From the NCBI RefSeq assembly GCF_040954645.1, contig NC_092807.1, forward strand, positions 27,573,853 to 27,637,852: DNA of 64,000 bases, written 5' to 3'. Below, in pieces: positions 11,501 to 22,564 of the stretch. The position numbers were made by a program, and so were the translations under genes. Below the pieces are notes generated by a model. That model saw only the letters and a list, made by a program, of their open reading frames with translations, searched no databases and was not told the origin of the DNA. Position 1 is the stretch's first letter; each line of letters starts with the position of its first letter. This DNA comes from Diabrotica undecimpunctata. Taxonomy: Eukaryota > Arthropoda > Insecta > Coleoptera > Chrysomelidae.

Positions 11501-11769
11501 GGCGTATCATATCAAAAGTGACAATCTCCCACCTAAACCAATTTAAGCAAATTTAAAAAAACGATTTAGACATAAAAATTTGAAATTTTAAAATATTTAT
11601 TTCTACAGGTGCATAGTTGTTACATTCGTAACTAAAATATAGAGAATAAATAACTTGTACACTCAGTAACAATAAAGAAAATCACATTATTATAATGGAT
11701 ATTGGCGACTTTGATATGGACCGTCTGAGATTGTTTATTTTGTTGTAGTAGCATATAGTATAAACTTGA
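11501..11769. other. Spacer, nothing recognised
   Basis: No coding or repeat feature could be supported. Confidence 0.5.
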
Positions 11770-13297
11770 TAATATTAACATCGGAAGTTATAAAAACAAT
11801 CAATACGGCAAAGCCACGAAAGGCCTTAGGGCCAGATTTATGTAGAGATATATGTAGAGATGATAAAACTTATCAATGAAGAAAATCTTCAGTCCTTAAT
11901 ACTACTATTTAACAAAATATATACCACTAATAGAATCTTACTAGAACACTGGCTTAGATCGACATTTATACCTATACCCAAAAAAAATAAAGCAAATAGA
12001 TGCTCACAATTTAGATTAATTAGCCTGATGAGCCATTTTCTAAAAATTTTACTCAAAATTGTACATCAACGTATATACAGAGAATACAAAAGAAATCTGA
12101 GCGACAATCAATTTGGATTTAGTATGGGGCTTGGTACGAGGGAGGCATTATTTGGCCTCCACATATTACTACAAAAATGCCGAGATCAACGAAAAGACGT
12201 GTTTCTCTATTTTATCGACTACGAATAAGCGTTTGATCGAGTTAAACACACATAACTCATAGAAACCCTAACACAACATGGTGTATACCATAACATAGTG
12301 ACCCTTATTAAAAACCTATATTGATATCAAATGGCGTTGATTAAAATAGACAATCGTATGAGAGCAGAAATGTCAATAAAGAGAAGTTCGCCAGAGTTGT
12401 GTACTTTCTCCACTATTGTTTATTATATATTCCGAAAAGATCTTCCAAAATGCATTCGAATATATTGAAGAAGGAATGAAAATCAACGGAAAATATGTAA
12501 ACAACTTATACGCAGACGACACTGTCATTATTGCGGACAGTGCTGAGGGTTTGCAACGACTTTTGAATGCCATAACCAGAGAGGAAGATAGCTTGGGGCT
12601 GAATATAAACACAAATAAAACAAAAGTAATGGCCAATAAAGTAACGAAGTGCACCAAATACCGACACTAATATTCGTATCTACCCTAACAGATAGAACCC
12701 GTACAAAAATTCTAGTATCTTGGTTACTGGATAACAAACGATCTTGACTACGAAGTTAAAATACGTGCTCGTATAGAGTATGCTAGGTCCGCTTTTCAAA
12801 GAATAAAAAAAATTCTAACAAACTCTATCTTATTGTTGAATGTCCGATACCAATTTGTAAAAACATTCATTTATTCCATATTGCTATATGGAGTGTAAAC
12901 ATGGACTCTCGAAATCACAAGTATAAGACGTGTAGAAGCCTTTGAGATGTGGGTATTTCGAAGGATGCTAAAGATCTCTTGGACAGAGCACGTGCCAAGG
13001 TACTGAGAAGAATTGGGACTGAGAGAGAACTCCTAAATATTGTAAAAACCAGTAAAACGAGTTATCTAGGACATATTTACATAGGAGAAAAATACATCTT
13101 TCTACGACTGATAATGGAAGGAAAAGTGGAAGAAAGAAGAGGTCCAGGAAGAAGAAAATACTCCTGGCTGAAACATGTAAGAGACTGGACAGGCATGGAC
13201 ACACATTCGATACCAAGAACAGCTCAAGATAGAGAACAATTTTCTGTAGTTACAGCCAACCTTCAGTAATGGAGAGGGCACTTTAAGAAGAAGTAGC
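11770..13297 (+). pseudogene. LINE reverse transcriptase to 3' end, frameshifted
   Basis: The longest copy of the common LINE family. Blocks in order: LISLMSHFLKILLKIVHQRI, NQFGFSMGLGTREALF, a YADDTVIIADSAEGLQRLL catalytic block (about 12510), LGLNINTNKTKVM, the SWTEH/RAKVLRRI region, SYLGHIYIGEKY, then RRGPGRRKYSWLKHVRDWTG and VVTANLQ. It ends TTTAAGAAGAAG. At least five frame breaks or stops are visible, so it is dead. The endonuclease half is absent (5' truncation). Confidence 0.85.
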
Positions 13298-13429
13298 ATA
13301 TGGAGATTGTTGACTTTGTACCAGATAATTTAAAATATTCGTTTATGAGTGAAAATAAGGACTAATTATTACCGTTAAATTTAAATTATGATTTATTGTT
13401 GTTGAAAGTGAACAAACCATTTATGAACT

Positions 13430-14270
13430 AAATTTAATCGATATATTCTGGTAAATCTTGTATAGTTTGACATAAATCGTCGTCTTCAGGTGGATGTTTT
13501 CCAAAGTTGTCTCGTTATAAAACGTTCTAAAACGTGTTTAATATAGCTTAATTCTTCAATACTCTTCCAGTTTAAGTCCTAGTGTTTTTCTAACAATTGT
13601 CCAACATCAACTGCTTTTCCTTGTTTTACTTGTATATACTGTGGTATTATACCAAATTTCTATTCTTTTTTGTGACTAATTTATATTTATTTATATCGTG
13701 TCAAACAAGGTGTCCCTTTTTACTAGTTTCTTGTTAGATTTGCAACTATTCCGTGTATAAAACCTTTTGCAGTCACTGATTTTAAAATGTATCGAACTTG
13801 TGGATTTTATAACTTTGTCTGCAGCTTTCTTAAAAACGAACACCACACAATCGCTTCCAATTTTTATGATGTTCCATATTCGGCTATAATTTTTTTGTAC
13901 TGATCTGGATTTACAATATTTTCACGACTTCTGATTTTTTGCTCTATATTTCCAAAAACTCTATCAGGTGGCATATGTCCTGTTACAAGGAACACAAGCT
14001 TAATCGTTTCAATATTTTGATGTGCTTTATGGAGGAACCAGAATAAACATGCAGCAATAACCGTTAGATTCTTGTACTGACCCTTTCTGTTCTGGTCTTT
14101 TTTCCTTGAAACTTTGTATGTATTAGTCGATGGTACAAAGCAAACGCAATTTCATTCGAGCCATTTTTGTGCTCATCTTCCATCCATGTATAACAAAACG
14201 TGTTGTTTTTGTCAAGTTTGTCTTTTCAGTATCCGACAGCGACTGTAAAATTGTAAATATAGAGTTGTCG
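13430..14270 (-). pseudogene. Relic of the unclassified transposase family (second copy)
   Basis: On the minus strand, broken frames read ACLFWFLHKAHQNIETI, LVFLVTGHMPPDRVFG, NIEQKIRSRENI, then a Cys/Ser block and EEYxRIKL...EDDDLCQ. This corresponds to the C-terminal half of the protein encoded in the neighbouring transposon, which has WTDNCYRQNKN then a His-rich region. The block order and the acidic tail agree. I know similar uncharacterised proteins from arthropod genomes but cannot name the superfamily. Confidence 0.55.
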
Positions 14271-14284
14271 ACTTAAATTACAAC

Positions 14285-14556
14285 TTTGATCCGAAATTTA
14301 GAAAGAGGGAAATTTTTGATATGACATGCCTCAAATACAAAAATAAAATTCTACAAAACAATAATACGCCCAGTTCTAACATTTGGTTCAGAGACCTGGA
14401 CTCTAACAAAAAGTAATGAAAACATTTTAGGATGTTCCGACAGAAAAGTACTAAGGCGAACCTATGTAGCATTGAATGACAATCGAGTGTGGAGAAGACG
14501 ATACAACTTCGAACTTTATAGAATATACCAGGAACCAGATATCGTAAAATATATGT
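14285..14556 (+). pseudogene. LINE fragment, left part of an interrupted copy
   Basis: Encodes IIRPVLTFGSETWTLTKSNE, RKVLRRTYV, WRRRYNFELYRIYQEPDIVK. This is a non-LTR C-terminal block (GSETWTL...ELY.LY..PDIV). The copy is cut at 14556/14560 by a DNA transposon and resumes at 18054. Confidence 0.8.
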
Positions 14557-14645
14557 GTACCCCGGAGGTAAAGGACACTATGTCCATTTTTATCGAAATT
14601 TAGATTATTGCACTTTTGAATATGACTTTTTTGGCTCTACACATA

Positions 14646-14746
14646 GGTAAACCATACTATGTCCAGAGACAATTTTACGGCATGTTACCGACTTTTTAAT
14701 AAACACCAAGTCCACTTCCAGTCAGAGGTAAACAATACCATGTGCA
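14646..14746. repeat. Iterated subterminal motif of the unclassified transposon (left)
   Basis: GGTAAACCATACTATGTCCA at 14646-14665 and GGTAAACAATACCATGTGCA at 14727-14746 repeat the ITR core (14568 onward). Reverse-oriented relatives lie at about 14750-14765 and 14786-14810. Such arrays are usually transposase binding sites; that role is inference here. Confidence 0.7.
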
Positions 14747-14867
14747 CTTGGTGTTGTTTACCTCTACTATATGTGTGCACCGTCATTTACCATCCGGACA
14801 TAGTGTTATGTACCCTTGTACAATTATTCCCGTCATATAAAAATGGTACACTTTTTTTCCCAATGTA

Positions 14868-14936
14868 AACCAGTGTTCAGACTAGAGATATATAAGAGAG
14901 CCTCTCTTACATATCTCTGGTTCAGACTGGAGACAA
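14868..14936. repeat. Imperfect hairpin in transposon left end
   Basis: CCAGTGTTCAGACTAGAGAT followed by an almost complementary arm ending GGTTCAGACTGG; about 28 bp per arm with few mismatches and essentially no loop. Confidence 0.65.
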
Positions 14937-15171
14937 TGGTTCGTGAAACAATTCATTGTTGCCATCACAGATAACGGAATTGCACTAAATCTAAATAAAA
15001 AAATAACGTTCAAAAATGTGTTTAGATAAATATTATTTTTATTATTAACAACAAAAAACGGTATCTAATAAATTTAATAACCAGAGAGACGGTGGAGTTA
15101 ATGTCCAAAATGTTTGAAGAATTTTTTAATAATGGAGATATGACAAAATACTATTATTTTAGCAGTTTCAA

Positions 15172-15176
<5 letters not shown>

Positions 15177-15231
<55 letters not shown>
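15177..15231. repeat. (AT)n microsatellite
   Basis: About 26 AT units within the unclassified transposon. Confidence 0.95.
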
Positions 15232-15234
<3 letters not shown>

Positions 15235-15530
15235 AATTCCACACTTCTTCACTGTAAAAGTTATTCGTTTTGTATTAATTTCAAATTAAATTTTTAATTT
15301 TTCCAGTGTGTTTTATTTATTCTATTATGCCACAACTCAATACAGTTTTGTGCTACACTTTAGGAGAAACGAATGCCAGCTCTCGATTTGAAATTAAACA
15401 TAATAATTTAAAGTCATGTCTAAATTTTTTATTTTTTAACATTATTTTTGAATTAAAATATTTTTATAAATTACAATAAAACACGATTCAAGTCCCTCTT
15501 TTAGCTGGTTTGATATAATATATTCGTTAT

Positions 15531-17654
15531 AAGAAAGAAGTGGACGAAAATAATAATTTGTTTGGAAATGACAATTCGGATATTGATAAAATCTATGAAC
15601 CTCTAAGTGGTGAAAGCTCAGAATCGGACGACAATGATATGAGACGTATAAGTAAACCAGCGAAAACAAAGGTAAAAGAGAAAGCTATTATTACTCCTAC
15701 GATTAGTGGGGCAATAAAAAAAATCTTCTTTAGGACGATTTATCCCTAAGCAGTGATGCAGGCAATTTCAATGAACATATTGAAGTTATTTTAGAAGAAG
15801 AGAAAAGTGTTAAAAGAAAGGTACAAAATATAACTAAGTGCAAACAAAAAGGTGAAAAACGTGTAGAAAATGAACAAAATTGGGCCTGTAATGTTCGCAA
15901 ACGAAAAATAGCTGGTGGGAAAAAATATCTCAGTAAAAGAGGCAAAGACATGCCTGCAAAAATGTTAAAGCCTCCTTGCATGTGTCGCATGAAATGCTCT
16001 GAAAGATTACCAGAATATGAAAGACAAAAAATTTTCAACTCATACTGGACTGAGACAAACGTTTCAGATCTTATCTGTATCGACATCCAACCTACTCTTC
16101 GATCAAGAAAAAAAGATCTAAATTCTACCAAATCTAAAAATAATACACTACACTACCATTTTACAGTGAGCAATCAGCTATTGAAGGTGTGCAAGGTTAT
16201 GTTTTTAAACACACTTTGTATATCTAATTTGGTAGTAGTAAATATGTTGAAAAAAATTGAGCCGGAGGTTTAATAAAAGCTGATCAAAGAGGTAGACACA
16301 CGCCAACCAATAAAACTGCTCTCGAAACTATAAATAGTATACATCAACATATTAAATCATTTCCAAAATACGAGAGTCATTATTCCAGAGAAAGGAGTAA
16401 GAGAGATTATCTGGGCACAGAATTTACAATAGAAAAGATGTATCAACTGTATATTGATGAATGCAATGAAAGACATGTAGATCCAAAGCTCAGAGCAAAA
16501 AAGTGGTTGTACGCAGATATTTTTAATAAAGACTTCAAGTTGTCGTTTAAACCGTCCGAAAGAGACATTTGCGATACATGCAGTACATTCACCGCTCAAT
16601 TAAAAAATAATCTTACTGCAAATCAACTAACCAGTGTACAGGCTGATCATGATGCTCACCTAATTGAATCTAAAACTCGGTATAACTTAAAACAATTGGA
16701 CTTTATAATAGCTTAAAGAGTCACCAAAATAGAAAGTACTATCTGGTGATTTGCAAAAATGTTTGCCTTCACCACTAACAAACAATTGTATTAGTTTCTA
16801 CAAAAGGGAAGCTTTGGACATTAAATTTTACATTACATGATGCCAGTGATTCTTCTGTACAATGTATAACGTGGGACGAATCGAAAGTGGCCCGAGGTGC
16901 AGATGAAATTGCCTCGTCATTTTGAAATGGGCTGACAATATAATTCCAGGTAGTCAAGTAGAGAACATCACTCTTTGGACCGATAACTGCTATAGACAAA
17001 ATAAAAATGTAAGTATTATAATGTGCTATTTTTGGATACTGAGTACGTAAACTCAAATAAAGATGATCACTCAAAAGTTTTTACTGAAAGGGCACACACA
17101 TATGGAAGCAGACACTGTTCATGGTTTAATCGAAAGAAAAAGAAAGAAACTATAAAATTTGGCCATTTTAACACCATGGGACTGGCAACAACTAGTTAGG
17201 CAAACATCAGGTAAATACACAATGCACAATATGGAACTTGCAGATTTCAAAAACTTCAAACCGCTTGTCGATAAGAAATTGTCACCTAATCCTCCTTTTG
17301 TAAGTAGAAAAAAAGAATGTTAATAAAGATCCTGTTCTACTGTCAACATGTGTTTTCCTACAAGTCCAACAAGAACACATTGGAAAGCTCTTTTATAAGA
17401 CCGATTTCAATAATCAAAATATGTACGAAGTGGACTTCATGAGGTATCGAAGACAGCAAGTAACGTTTCCAGCCCAATTAAATCAAGTCTTAGTAATCCC
17501 ATTACCAATCACAAAACAAAAGTATAATGACTTAATTGCACTACTGCCTTGTGTTCCGTCAGTTTGTCACGCGTTTTATCAAAATTTAACACATAGCGAT
17601 GTAGCCACAAACGATTACCCACAAGAAGATGAAGATGATATGAAGCATCTTTAA
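15531..17654 (+). pseudogene. Unclassified transposase-like protein, broken
   Basis: Broken into at least six frames, yet ordered blocks are visible. There is an acidic N-terminus (DNSDIDKIYEPLSGESSESD). Next is a Lys-rich basic stretch. Then comes CMCRMKCSERLPEYERQKIF (about 15980-16035), an IF..YW segment, VMFLNTLCIS, then HYSRERSKRDYLGTEFTIEK and LYIDEC. FKPSERDICDTCSTFTAQLK (16550-16610) is a CxxC pair. ITLWTDNCYRQNKN (about 16965-17010) and a His-containing HTYMEADTVHGLIE follow. The C-terminus is LPCVPSVCHAFYQNL plus an acidic tail. The D of WTDNC and neighbouring His resemble DDE/D-type cores, but I cannot define the triad. First break is in an A-run near 15720. Confidence 0.65.
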
Positions 17655-17810
17655 CAATTTTGAAACTTGTCTATAATTTTACTTAATTATTATAACATTA
17701 TAATATTTACCTCTAATAAAATAATAGTATAGGCTGTTTAATGTGTTTGTATTGTTTATTTCGTAAAGACCTTAACATGCAATGCCACATTATTTAAAAA
17801 AGTTGTTAGA

Positions 17811-17830
17811 GGTAAACAACACTATGTCCA
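17811..17830 (+). repeat. Subterminal motif copy (right)
   Basis: GGTAAACAACACTATGTCCA, direct-orientation copy of the ITR-core motif about 220 bp inside the right end. The inverted ITR copy is at 18024-18043. Confidence 0.75.
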
Positions 17831-18053
17831 ACTACACATTTTTAAAAAAATTTCAAATAATGAACGGTAAACCTCAGGTATATAACACTTCATGGAATGA
17901 AAAACGATTATATACACCATAATAATAATATATTAATCTTGGTTAAATATAAGAAACATTTGAGTATTTACTGATTACAAATTTAAAAAATTTTAAAACT
18001 GCTCTCCTGAAAAAGTAAGAAAATGGACATAGTGTCCTTTACCTCCGAGGTAC

Positions 18054-18325
18054 CGATATTAAGATGGACATCTGAGGTGGATAGAGCATGTAATGCAGAT
18101 GGAACAAAATGACCCAGCTAGAAAAACGTTCCTTGATAGACCCATTGATTGATTGATTGGTCAGAGAAGAATAGGAAAATCCAGAACAAGGTTCCTTGAT
18201 AACATCGATGAAGACATAATAAATATGGAAATACGTGCTTGACGGAGGAAGGCGATGGATCGGGACGACTGAAGAGAAATTCTTGAGGAGGCTATGAACC
18301 ACGTAAGATAATAAAGTCAGAATGA
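18054..18325 (+). pseudogene. LINE 3' part, right half of interrupted copy
   Basis: Encodes WIEHVMQMEQNDPARKTFLD, RRIGKSRTRFLDNIDEDI and DRDDWREILEEAMNHVR, then a (GAT)n tail (18323 onward). This is the C-terminal continuation of 14285-14556. It confirms that the intervening transposon inserted into an existing LINE. Confidence 0.85.
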
Positions 18326-19090
18326 CGATGATGATGATGATAGTTTTTACCTCTATTAATTAATGCGGTAATATAGACTTGGAAAGTAAGCGATTGTTAA
18401 AAAATTATTATAACTGTTATTATCTTTACACTAGTTCGGATTATTTTTAATGATCAAGATTTCAAGTAACTTAAAAATAAATAAAAACAGTACCGTTTAC
18501 AAATTTATAGAACGAAAAACTAAATTTAATTTTTTATATTTCAAATATTTTAACTTACGTAGTATAAGAATTCCAATTTTAAAGACGCATTTCAACACAT
18601 CAAAACAAACTACAATTGCTAAAGATTTTACAATAAAAGATACTTAAATAATAGATTTATAGTTTTGAAATAACTAGGTTCAATTCTGATTTAATTATTT
18701 ATAAGATAACAAAGATGAGTAGTAATATAATTATTTATATTTTCTATATATAAAAGATAAATATTGTTAAATATCTTAAATTATATAAGGCAGAATTTAA
18801 TTATTAAAGTTTTAATATACAAGTTAATCTTAAAAGTTTTAAATTTAAAACTTTTAAAAAAAATGTTAATTTAATGTAATAATAACAAATATGCATGGAA
18901 AATTTTAGAGGACATGTACGACGGGCGGCCAATGTTCTAATTTCTTTGGCCATTCTTCGTTTTAATTAGTCAATAGTGTTTATTTAATTATTACACAATT
19001 TTTATTTTAAATTGCTTTAGAGAAAATATTTAAGTGGCCTCAAATCGGTAGATTATAACGGTCATTCGACACCTGCATGCCCGTCAACAT
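18326..19090. other. AT-rich stretch, nothing recognised
   Basis: A short open frame (18450-18647, plus) of Lys/Asn/Ile-rich composition resembles nothing I know and is probably chance in AT-rich DNA. Confidence 0.5.
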
Positions 19091-19339
19091 GTAATGGAGG
19101 CATCATCATTACATTTATTTCAATGTTTCGTATCCGAAAAAAATATTTTCTACTAAATTGCTTATCTGTTATTTTTGCTTATAACTCGTTTCTTTAACAC
19201 TTTCGCTGCTGGCTTCTATGATACGGAGTTGCCGAATGCGGCATTTTTTTTCTAAAAATTTAAATTTTTTGGGCTTTATAATTGCTTTAGTACTAAACTG
19301 AAGCCCATATATAGAGAGTTTAGTTATTTTTTTTTTAAT

Positions 19340-19410
19340 GTCACGCGTGCGTGTCAGGCGCACCTAGGTATAATTTTTTGCCCGGTGCTGACTGACACGC
19401 ATGCGTGTAA
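19340..19410. repeat. Palindromic GC-richer end region of piggyBac relic
   Basis: GTCACGCGTGCGTGTCAGGC and, 40 bp on, ACACGCATGCGTGT (a perfect 14-bp palindrome) stand out from AT-rich surroundings. piggyBac-type elements often carry such subterminal repeats. Association with the adjacent transposase relic is inference. Confidence 0.45.
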
Positions 19411-19599
19411 ATATATATTTTACTACTTTAAAAGTTTATTAAAGACAATTTAAACTCAAAAAAAAACAATTAAAAACAAAACAAAAAGTAACAAAAAACT
19501 TAAAAACTATATGAACACTAAAAAAAACCCACAAATTTATAACATTACTACATAATTTGTTTATATGTATAACACAAAATGTTGCACTATTAATGGTAA

Positions 19600-20455
19600 T
19601 CATTAAAACATGCGACGCATAATCCGGGCTCGTTTGTACATTGACAGTGGTAAAGCTTCATTTTACGGATTTTCTGGCCAGAGCGTAGCAAGTACGAATT
19701 CATTAGCATCAATTGTATGTAATGTATGCCCAACTTCTTGTATCGCCTTAACTATTTTCTTTCACCGGGGTACAATAGTAAGAGTTTAGTTGGCATTGCC
19801 AATCGACACCCCCCATATGCTTATTATAATTAAAAATTGCAGTAGGTTTTTCTTTGGATCTATATTCCGTCTATCAACAAATTCCGTCAAGGACGTCATG
19901 TTCATTTCCTTTTCATTTACCAACCAAAATATTATCAGAAAAACAAGCAATTCGCTCACCTTTTTTAGTTTTTTTTTTTCAACAACCTCTTTGGGATTCT
20001 GCTTCTTTCTCACATTTAGAGTTCCAGTGCAGTAATTACTTTATTTTGTTAATATTTTAGCTAGTTCATAGGAATTAAAAATACATTTTTTATGTACGCA
20101 CTATGTCCTTGGTCCAAATATTTCTAAAGTAGCTCTAGAACTACTTTTGTCGTGTGGTCTTTTCCACCATCATTATCCAGGGCTTCAGTATAGACTAAAA
20201 ATTTTAAAACCAAACCACTTTTAGAGTTTTATCCCGTATTTTTGACGCTTGTTCTTGATATATTGTCGGAATATCAAGCGTCCTCGCCATAGCACCATTG
20301 ACTCATCAAGGGAAAAGTTTTTTCCAGGATAATAAACAGCAGACATTTTATTATTGAAACGTTATTATAGGTCGTACTTTTTACAATTAATAGTGAGCTT
20401 TTTCTCCACTGGCTGAGTTTCTAGCAAAATTTTAGCACCCCATGTGTCGAAACAA
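19600..20455 (-). pseudogene. piggyBac-like transposase relic
   Basis: Minus-strand blocks in order: VYYPGKNFSLDESMVLWRGR then LIFRQYIKNKRQKYGIKL (about 20220-20350), TLNVRKKQNPKEVVEKKKLK (about 19970), HMGGVDWQCQLNSYYCTPV (about 19770-19820) and YKKLGIHYIQLMLMNSYLL (about 19690-19750). This is the central and C-terminal piggyBac core, with many frameshifts and no N-terminal region. It is closer in wording to the 40.6-kb copy than to the 27.6-kb copy. Confidence 0.8.
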
Positions 20456-21080
20456 ACCTAAATATACAAACCAAATATATTGCTACTGATATAGAACAAA
20501 CTTTGCATAAGAAAAAGAAACGAGAACATATAACATTCACTAATAAAAAAAAAACACATGCCAGTGCCTTTAAATAATAAAAAGATCATGTCAAATACCT
20601 CAGTATGCATCTCGACAGGCGGCTAACATGAAAGAAGCATATATTCATGAAACGAAAACAACTGGCCTTAAGTTTAGCATACTTTCCTGGTTAGTCGGTA
20701 AAAGATCACATCTATCTCTACATAACAAGATGTGCAAAATAAGCGTTAACAGATATTGGACTTTTAATAAACTTTTAATTTGTTGCCAAAATTTAGGATT
20801 TAATGCGCCATTTTTTGTTGTACTTTTATTAAAAGATGTTATGGTTCTATATTTGAGAAATATTATTAGAGATTTACAAAAAATATCCATTAATTTTAGA
20901 AAAAAGTTACATTCCTGATAGTCGCATTGTATACATTTTGTAATAAAATGCATATACGTGAAATTATATCAACTTTTATTATGGTAAAAGTGGAATAAAA
21001 AGAACTTTCAAATATTAAAAACTACAAGGATAGAAATAATAATATAGCACATAAACGTTTAAAACATCCACAAGGAATCT
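20456..21080. other. Unrecognised stretch with overlapping open frames
   Basis: Two opposing frames of about 100 codons overlap at 20628-20953. Neither shows a family motif, and their overlap suggests chance or an unrecognised repeat. Confidence 0.4.
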
Positions 21081-21236
21081 AAGTTCCTGTAGTTGGCTGT
21101 ATACCATATATAACAAAAAAATTTATTAAAAATCCTTTATAAAAGGTATATATACAATCGGGCTATATCACAAAACGTTTTCAGAATCCATATTCCATCA
21201 TCAGTGCACTAGGTATACATATATTGAGCCACTAAA
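21081..21236 (-). repeat. Dispersed repeat, PLE-terminus-like, copy A
   Basis: About 155 bp similar to 40004-40176 in the same orientation. Shared strings are GTAGTTGGCT.TATACCAT, CCTTTATAAAAGGTAT, ATCGGGCTA.ATCACA and ACGTTTTC.GAAT. On the minus strand, 21176-21204 reads CTGATGA, a stem-loop, then GAAAACG. That resembles a hammerhead ribozyme core, as known from Penelope-like terminal repeats. Confidence 0.65.
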
Positions 21237-21379
21237 TAAATTGTTTGTTTAAATTTAGTTTACATTATATGGTGGTAAATATGTGGTGGAGACGATGTGT
21301 CTACGAGGACTGGATGTTGCTTTCATCAATATGAATGCACATTGGGTACATACCATAATTAGTCCGTTATGCAGTACCT

Positions 21380-22433
21380 TTAAGTCAAGACTGTTTGTCA
21401 AGACAAACATCACAAATTGCTCTCAGAAATATGCTCTAAGGCTCGAAAACCATCCTATCAATCTTGCACCGAACCTTATGAGGTCACTACCAAATCTCAC
21501 ACCAAAGCGACATACTTCAGTTAAAGTGATCTTTCAACAAGATTTGCGTCCCAATTGCATTCCAAACTTCTTTTACCATAACTTCTATGTCGTCAACAGA
21601 GACAGGTGGTGGTACTCGGCTCTTGAGTTGACGATCAATATTATCTCACAAATTCTTTATGGTATTGAGATCAGGGCAGCAGGATGGCCAGTTCATGGTT
21701 TGTATTCTGACTTCGTCCAAATATTCACTGATCACATGTGCAACTACGTGGTTAGAGAAAATGTCTGTAATAAGTATACCTTTCACTTGTTAAGGAACCT
21801 CTTCGTAAAGCAACAAGGTCCGTTCGCGTTGTAAGAGATATTTTTTCCCAAACCATTACAGATGCTCAATTGAATAAAGTAATAGATCATATATTACACC
21901 ATGCGTAGCGCTGGTGGCCGTCGAATAACTCTCATACGTCTATCTGAGCTATATAAGCAATACCTCGATTCATCAGTGAACAACACGTGCTCCCAGTCAT
22001 CAAAATTTTAGTCAAGGTGCTCTCTGGCAAATTGTAATCTACTTCTACGATGATTTACGTTTAAAGCTGATGCTCTGACTGGTATCCTTATATGCAGATC
22101 TTGTTCAGCGAGACGCTTTTGTATAGTGTTTCTACTAATTTGAATATTATGAATATTTGCCACTTATATTTGTAAATGTCTCATTGTGACAAAACGTTCT
22201 CTTATAGCACGAAGCCTGATAGACTGATCTTGTGGTGTTTTAAGTCTTTCTCTTCCTTGTCCACGCCGTCTCGTATGGTCGTTTGTTTCTCAAAAACGTT
22301 GAATGACTTATGATATGGTAGTGTCAGATACTCCTAACGTCAAGCCCATTTCACGATAACTAAACCCTATATCAGCTAAAGTAATTGTCTGAACACATTC
22401 ATCTCGGCTCAGATTTCTTGAAATACGGTCCAT
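21380..22433 (-). pseudogene. Tc1-like transposase pseudogene
   Basis: Minus strand from Met at 22431-22433. There is an N-terminal helix-turn-helix (MDRISRNLSRDECVQTI, IGFSYREMGLTLGVSDTTIS). Next are the RRGQGRERLKT linker, ASALNVNHRRSRLQFAREHL, and FTDESRYCLYSSDRRMRV (first catalytic Asp). The second-Asp region is damaged (expected DNARPH block reads as SNHVVAHV). WPSCCPDLNTIKNL*DNIDR follows in place of the PDLNPIE region, so the third acidic residue appears lost to Lys. The C-terminal SMPRR-like region is degraded. It is a cut-and-paste TA-specific transposase family. The 183-codon plus-strand frame here is its antisense shadow. Confidence 0.85.
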
Positions 22434-22564
22434 GTCAACTAACTAAGATACGCAAAATACCAAATCAATTTTTTTTAATGTAAACAGTCTAAAACTGTCC
22501 TGTCAAATTGTTTGATTTTTCATAGCCAACTAACTGCGTCCATAAGTGAATATTACAATTCGAT

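Larger units (their letters stand above)
14561..18049 (+). mobile_element. Unclassified DNA transposon with 27-bp inverted ends
   Basis: The ends are near-perfect inverted repeats: left CCCGGAGGTAAAGGACACTA and onward through TGTCCATTTT; right end (reverse complement) CTCGGAGGTAAAGGACACTA and the same continuation. GTAC directly flanks both ends (14557-14560, 18050-18053) and is the candidate target duplication; because GTAC is self-complementary, its exact boundary is ambiguous. The motif GGTAAA..ACTATGTCCA recurs inside both ends. The interior carries a broken protein (15531-17654), a (AT)n tract and a hairpin near 14870-14935. The element splits a LINE. Confidence 0.8.

Noticed and set aside
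19394..19407. ACACGCATGCGTGT as a regulatory operator
   Set aside because: It is more simply explained as a subterminal repeat of the adjacent piggyBac relic; nothing regulated is nearby.
21283..21834. A 183-codon plus-strand frame that looks like a gene
   Set aside because: It lies antisense to the Tc1-like transposase pseudogene; the minus strand carries the recognisable motifs (WPSCCPDLN, EYLDEV), so the plus frame is a shadow.
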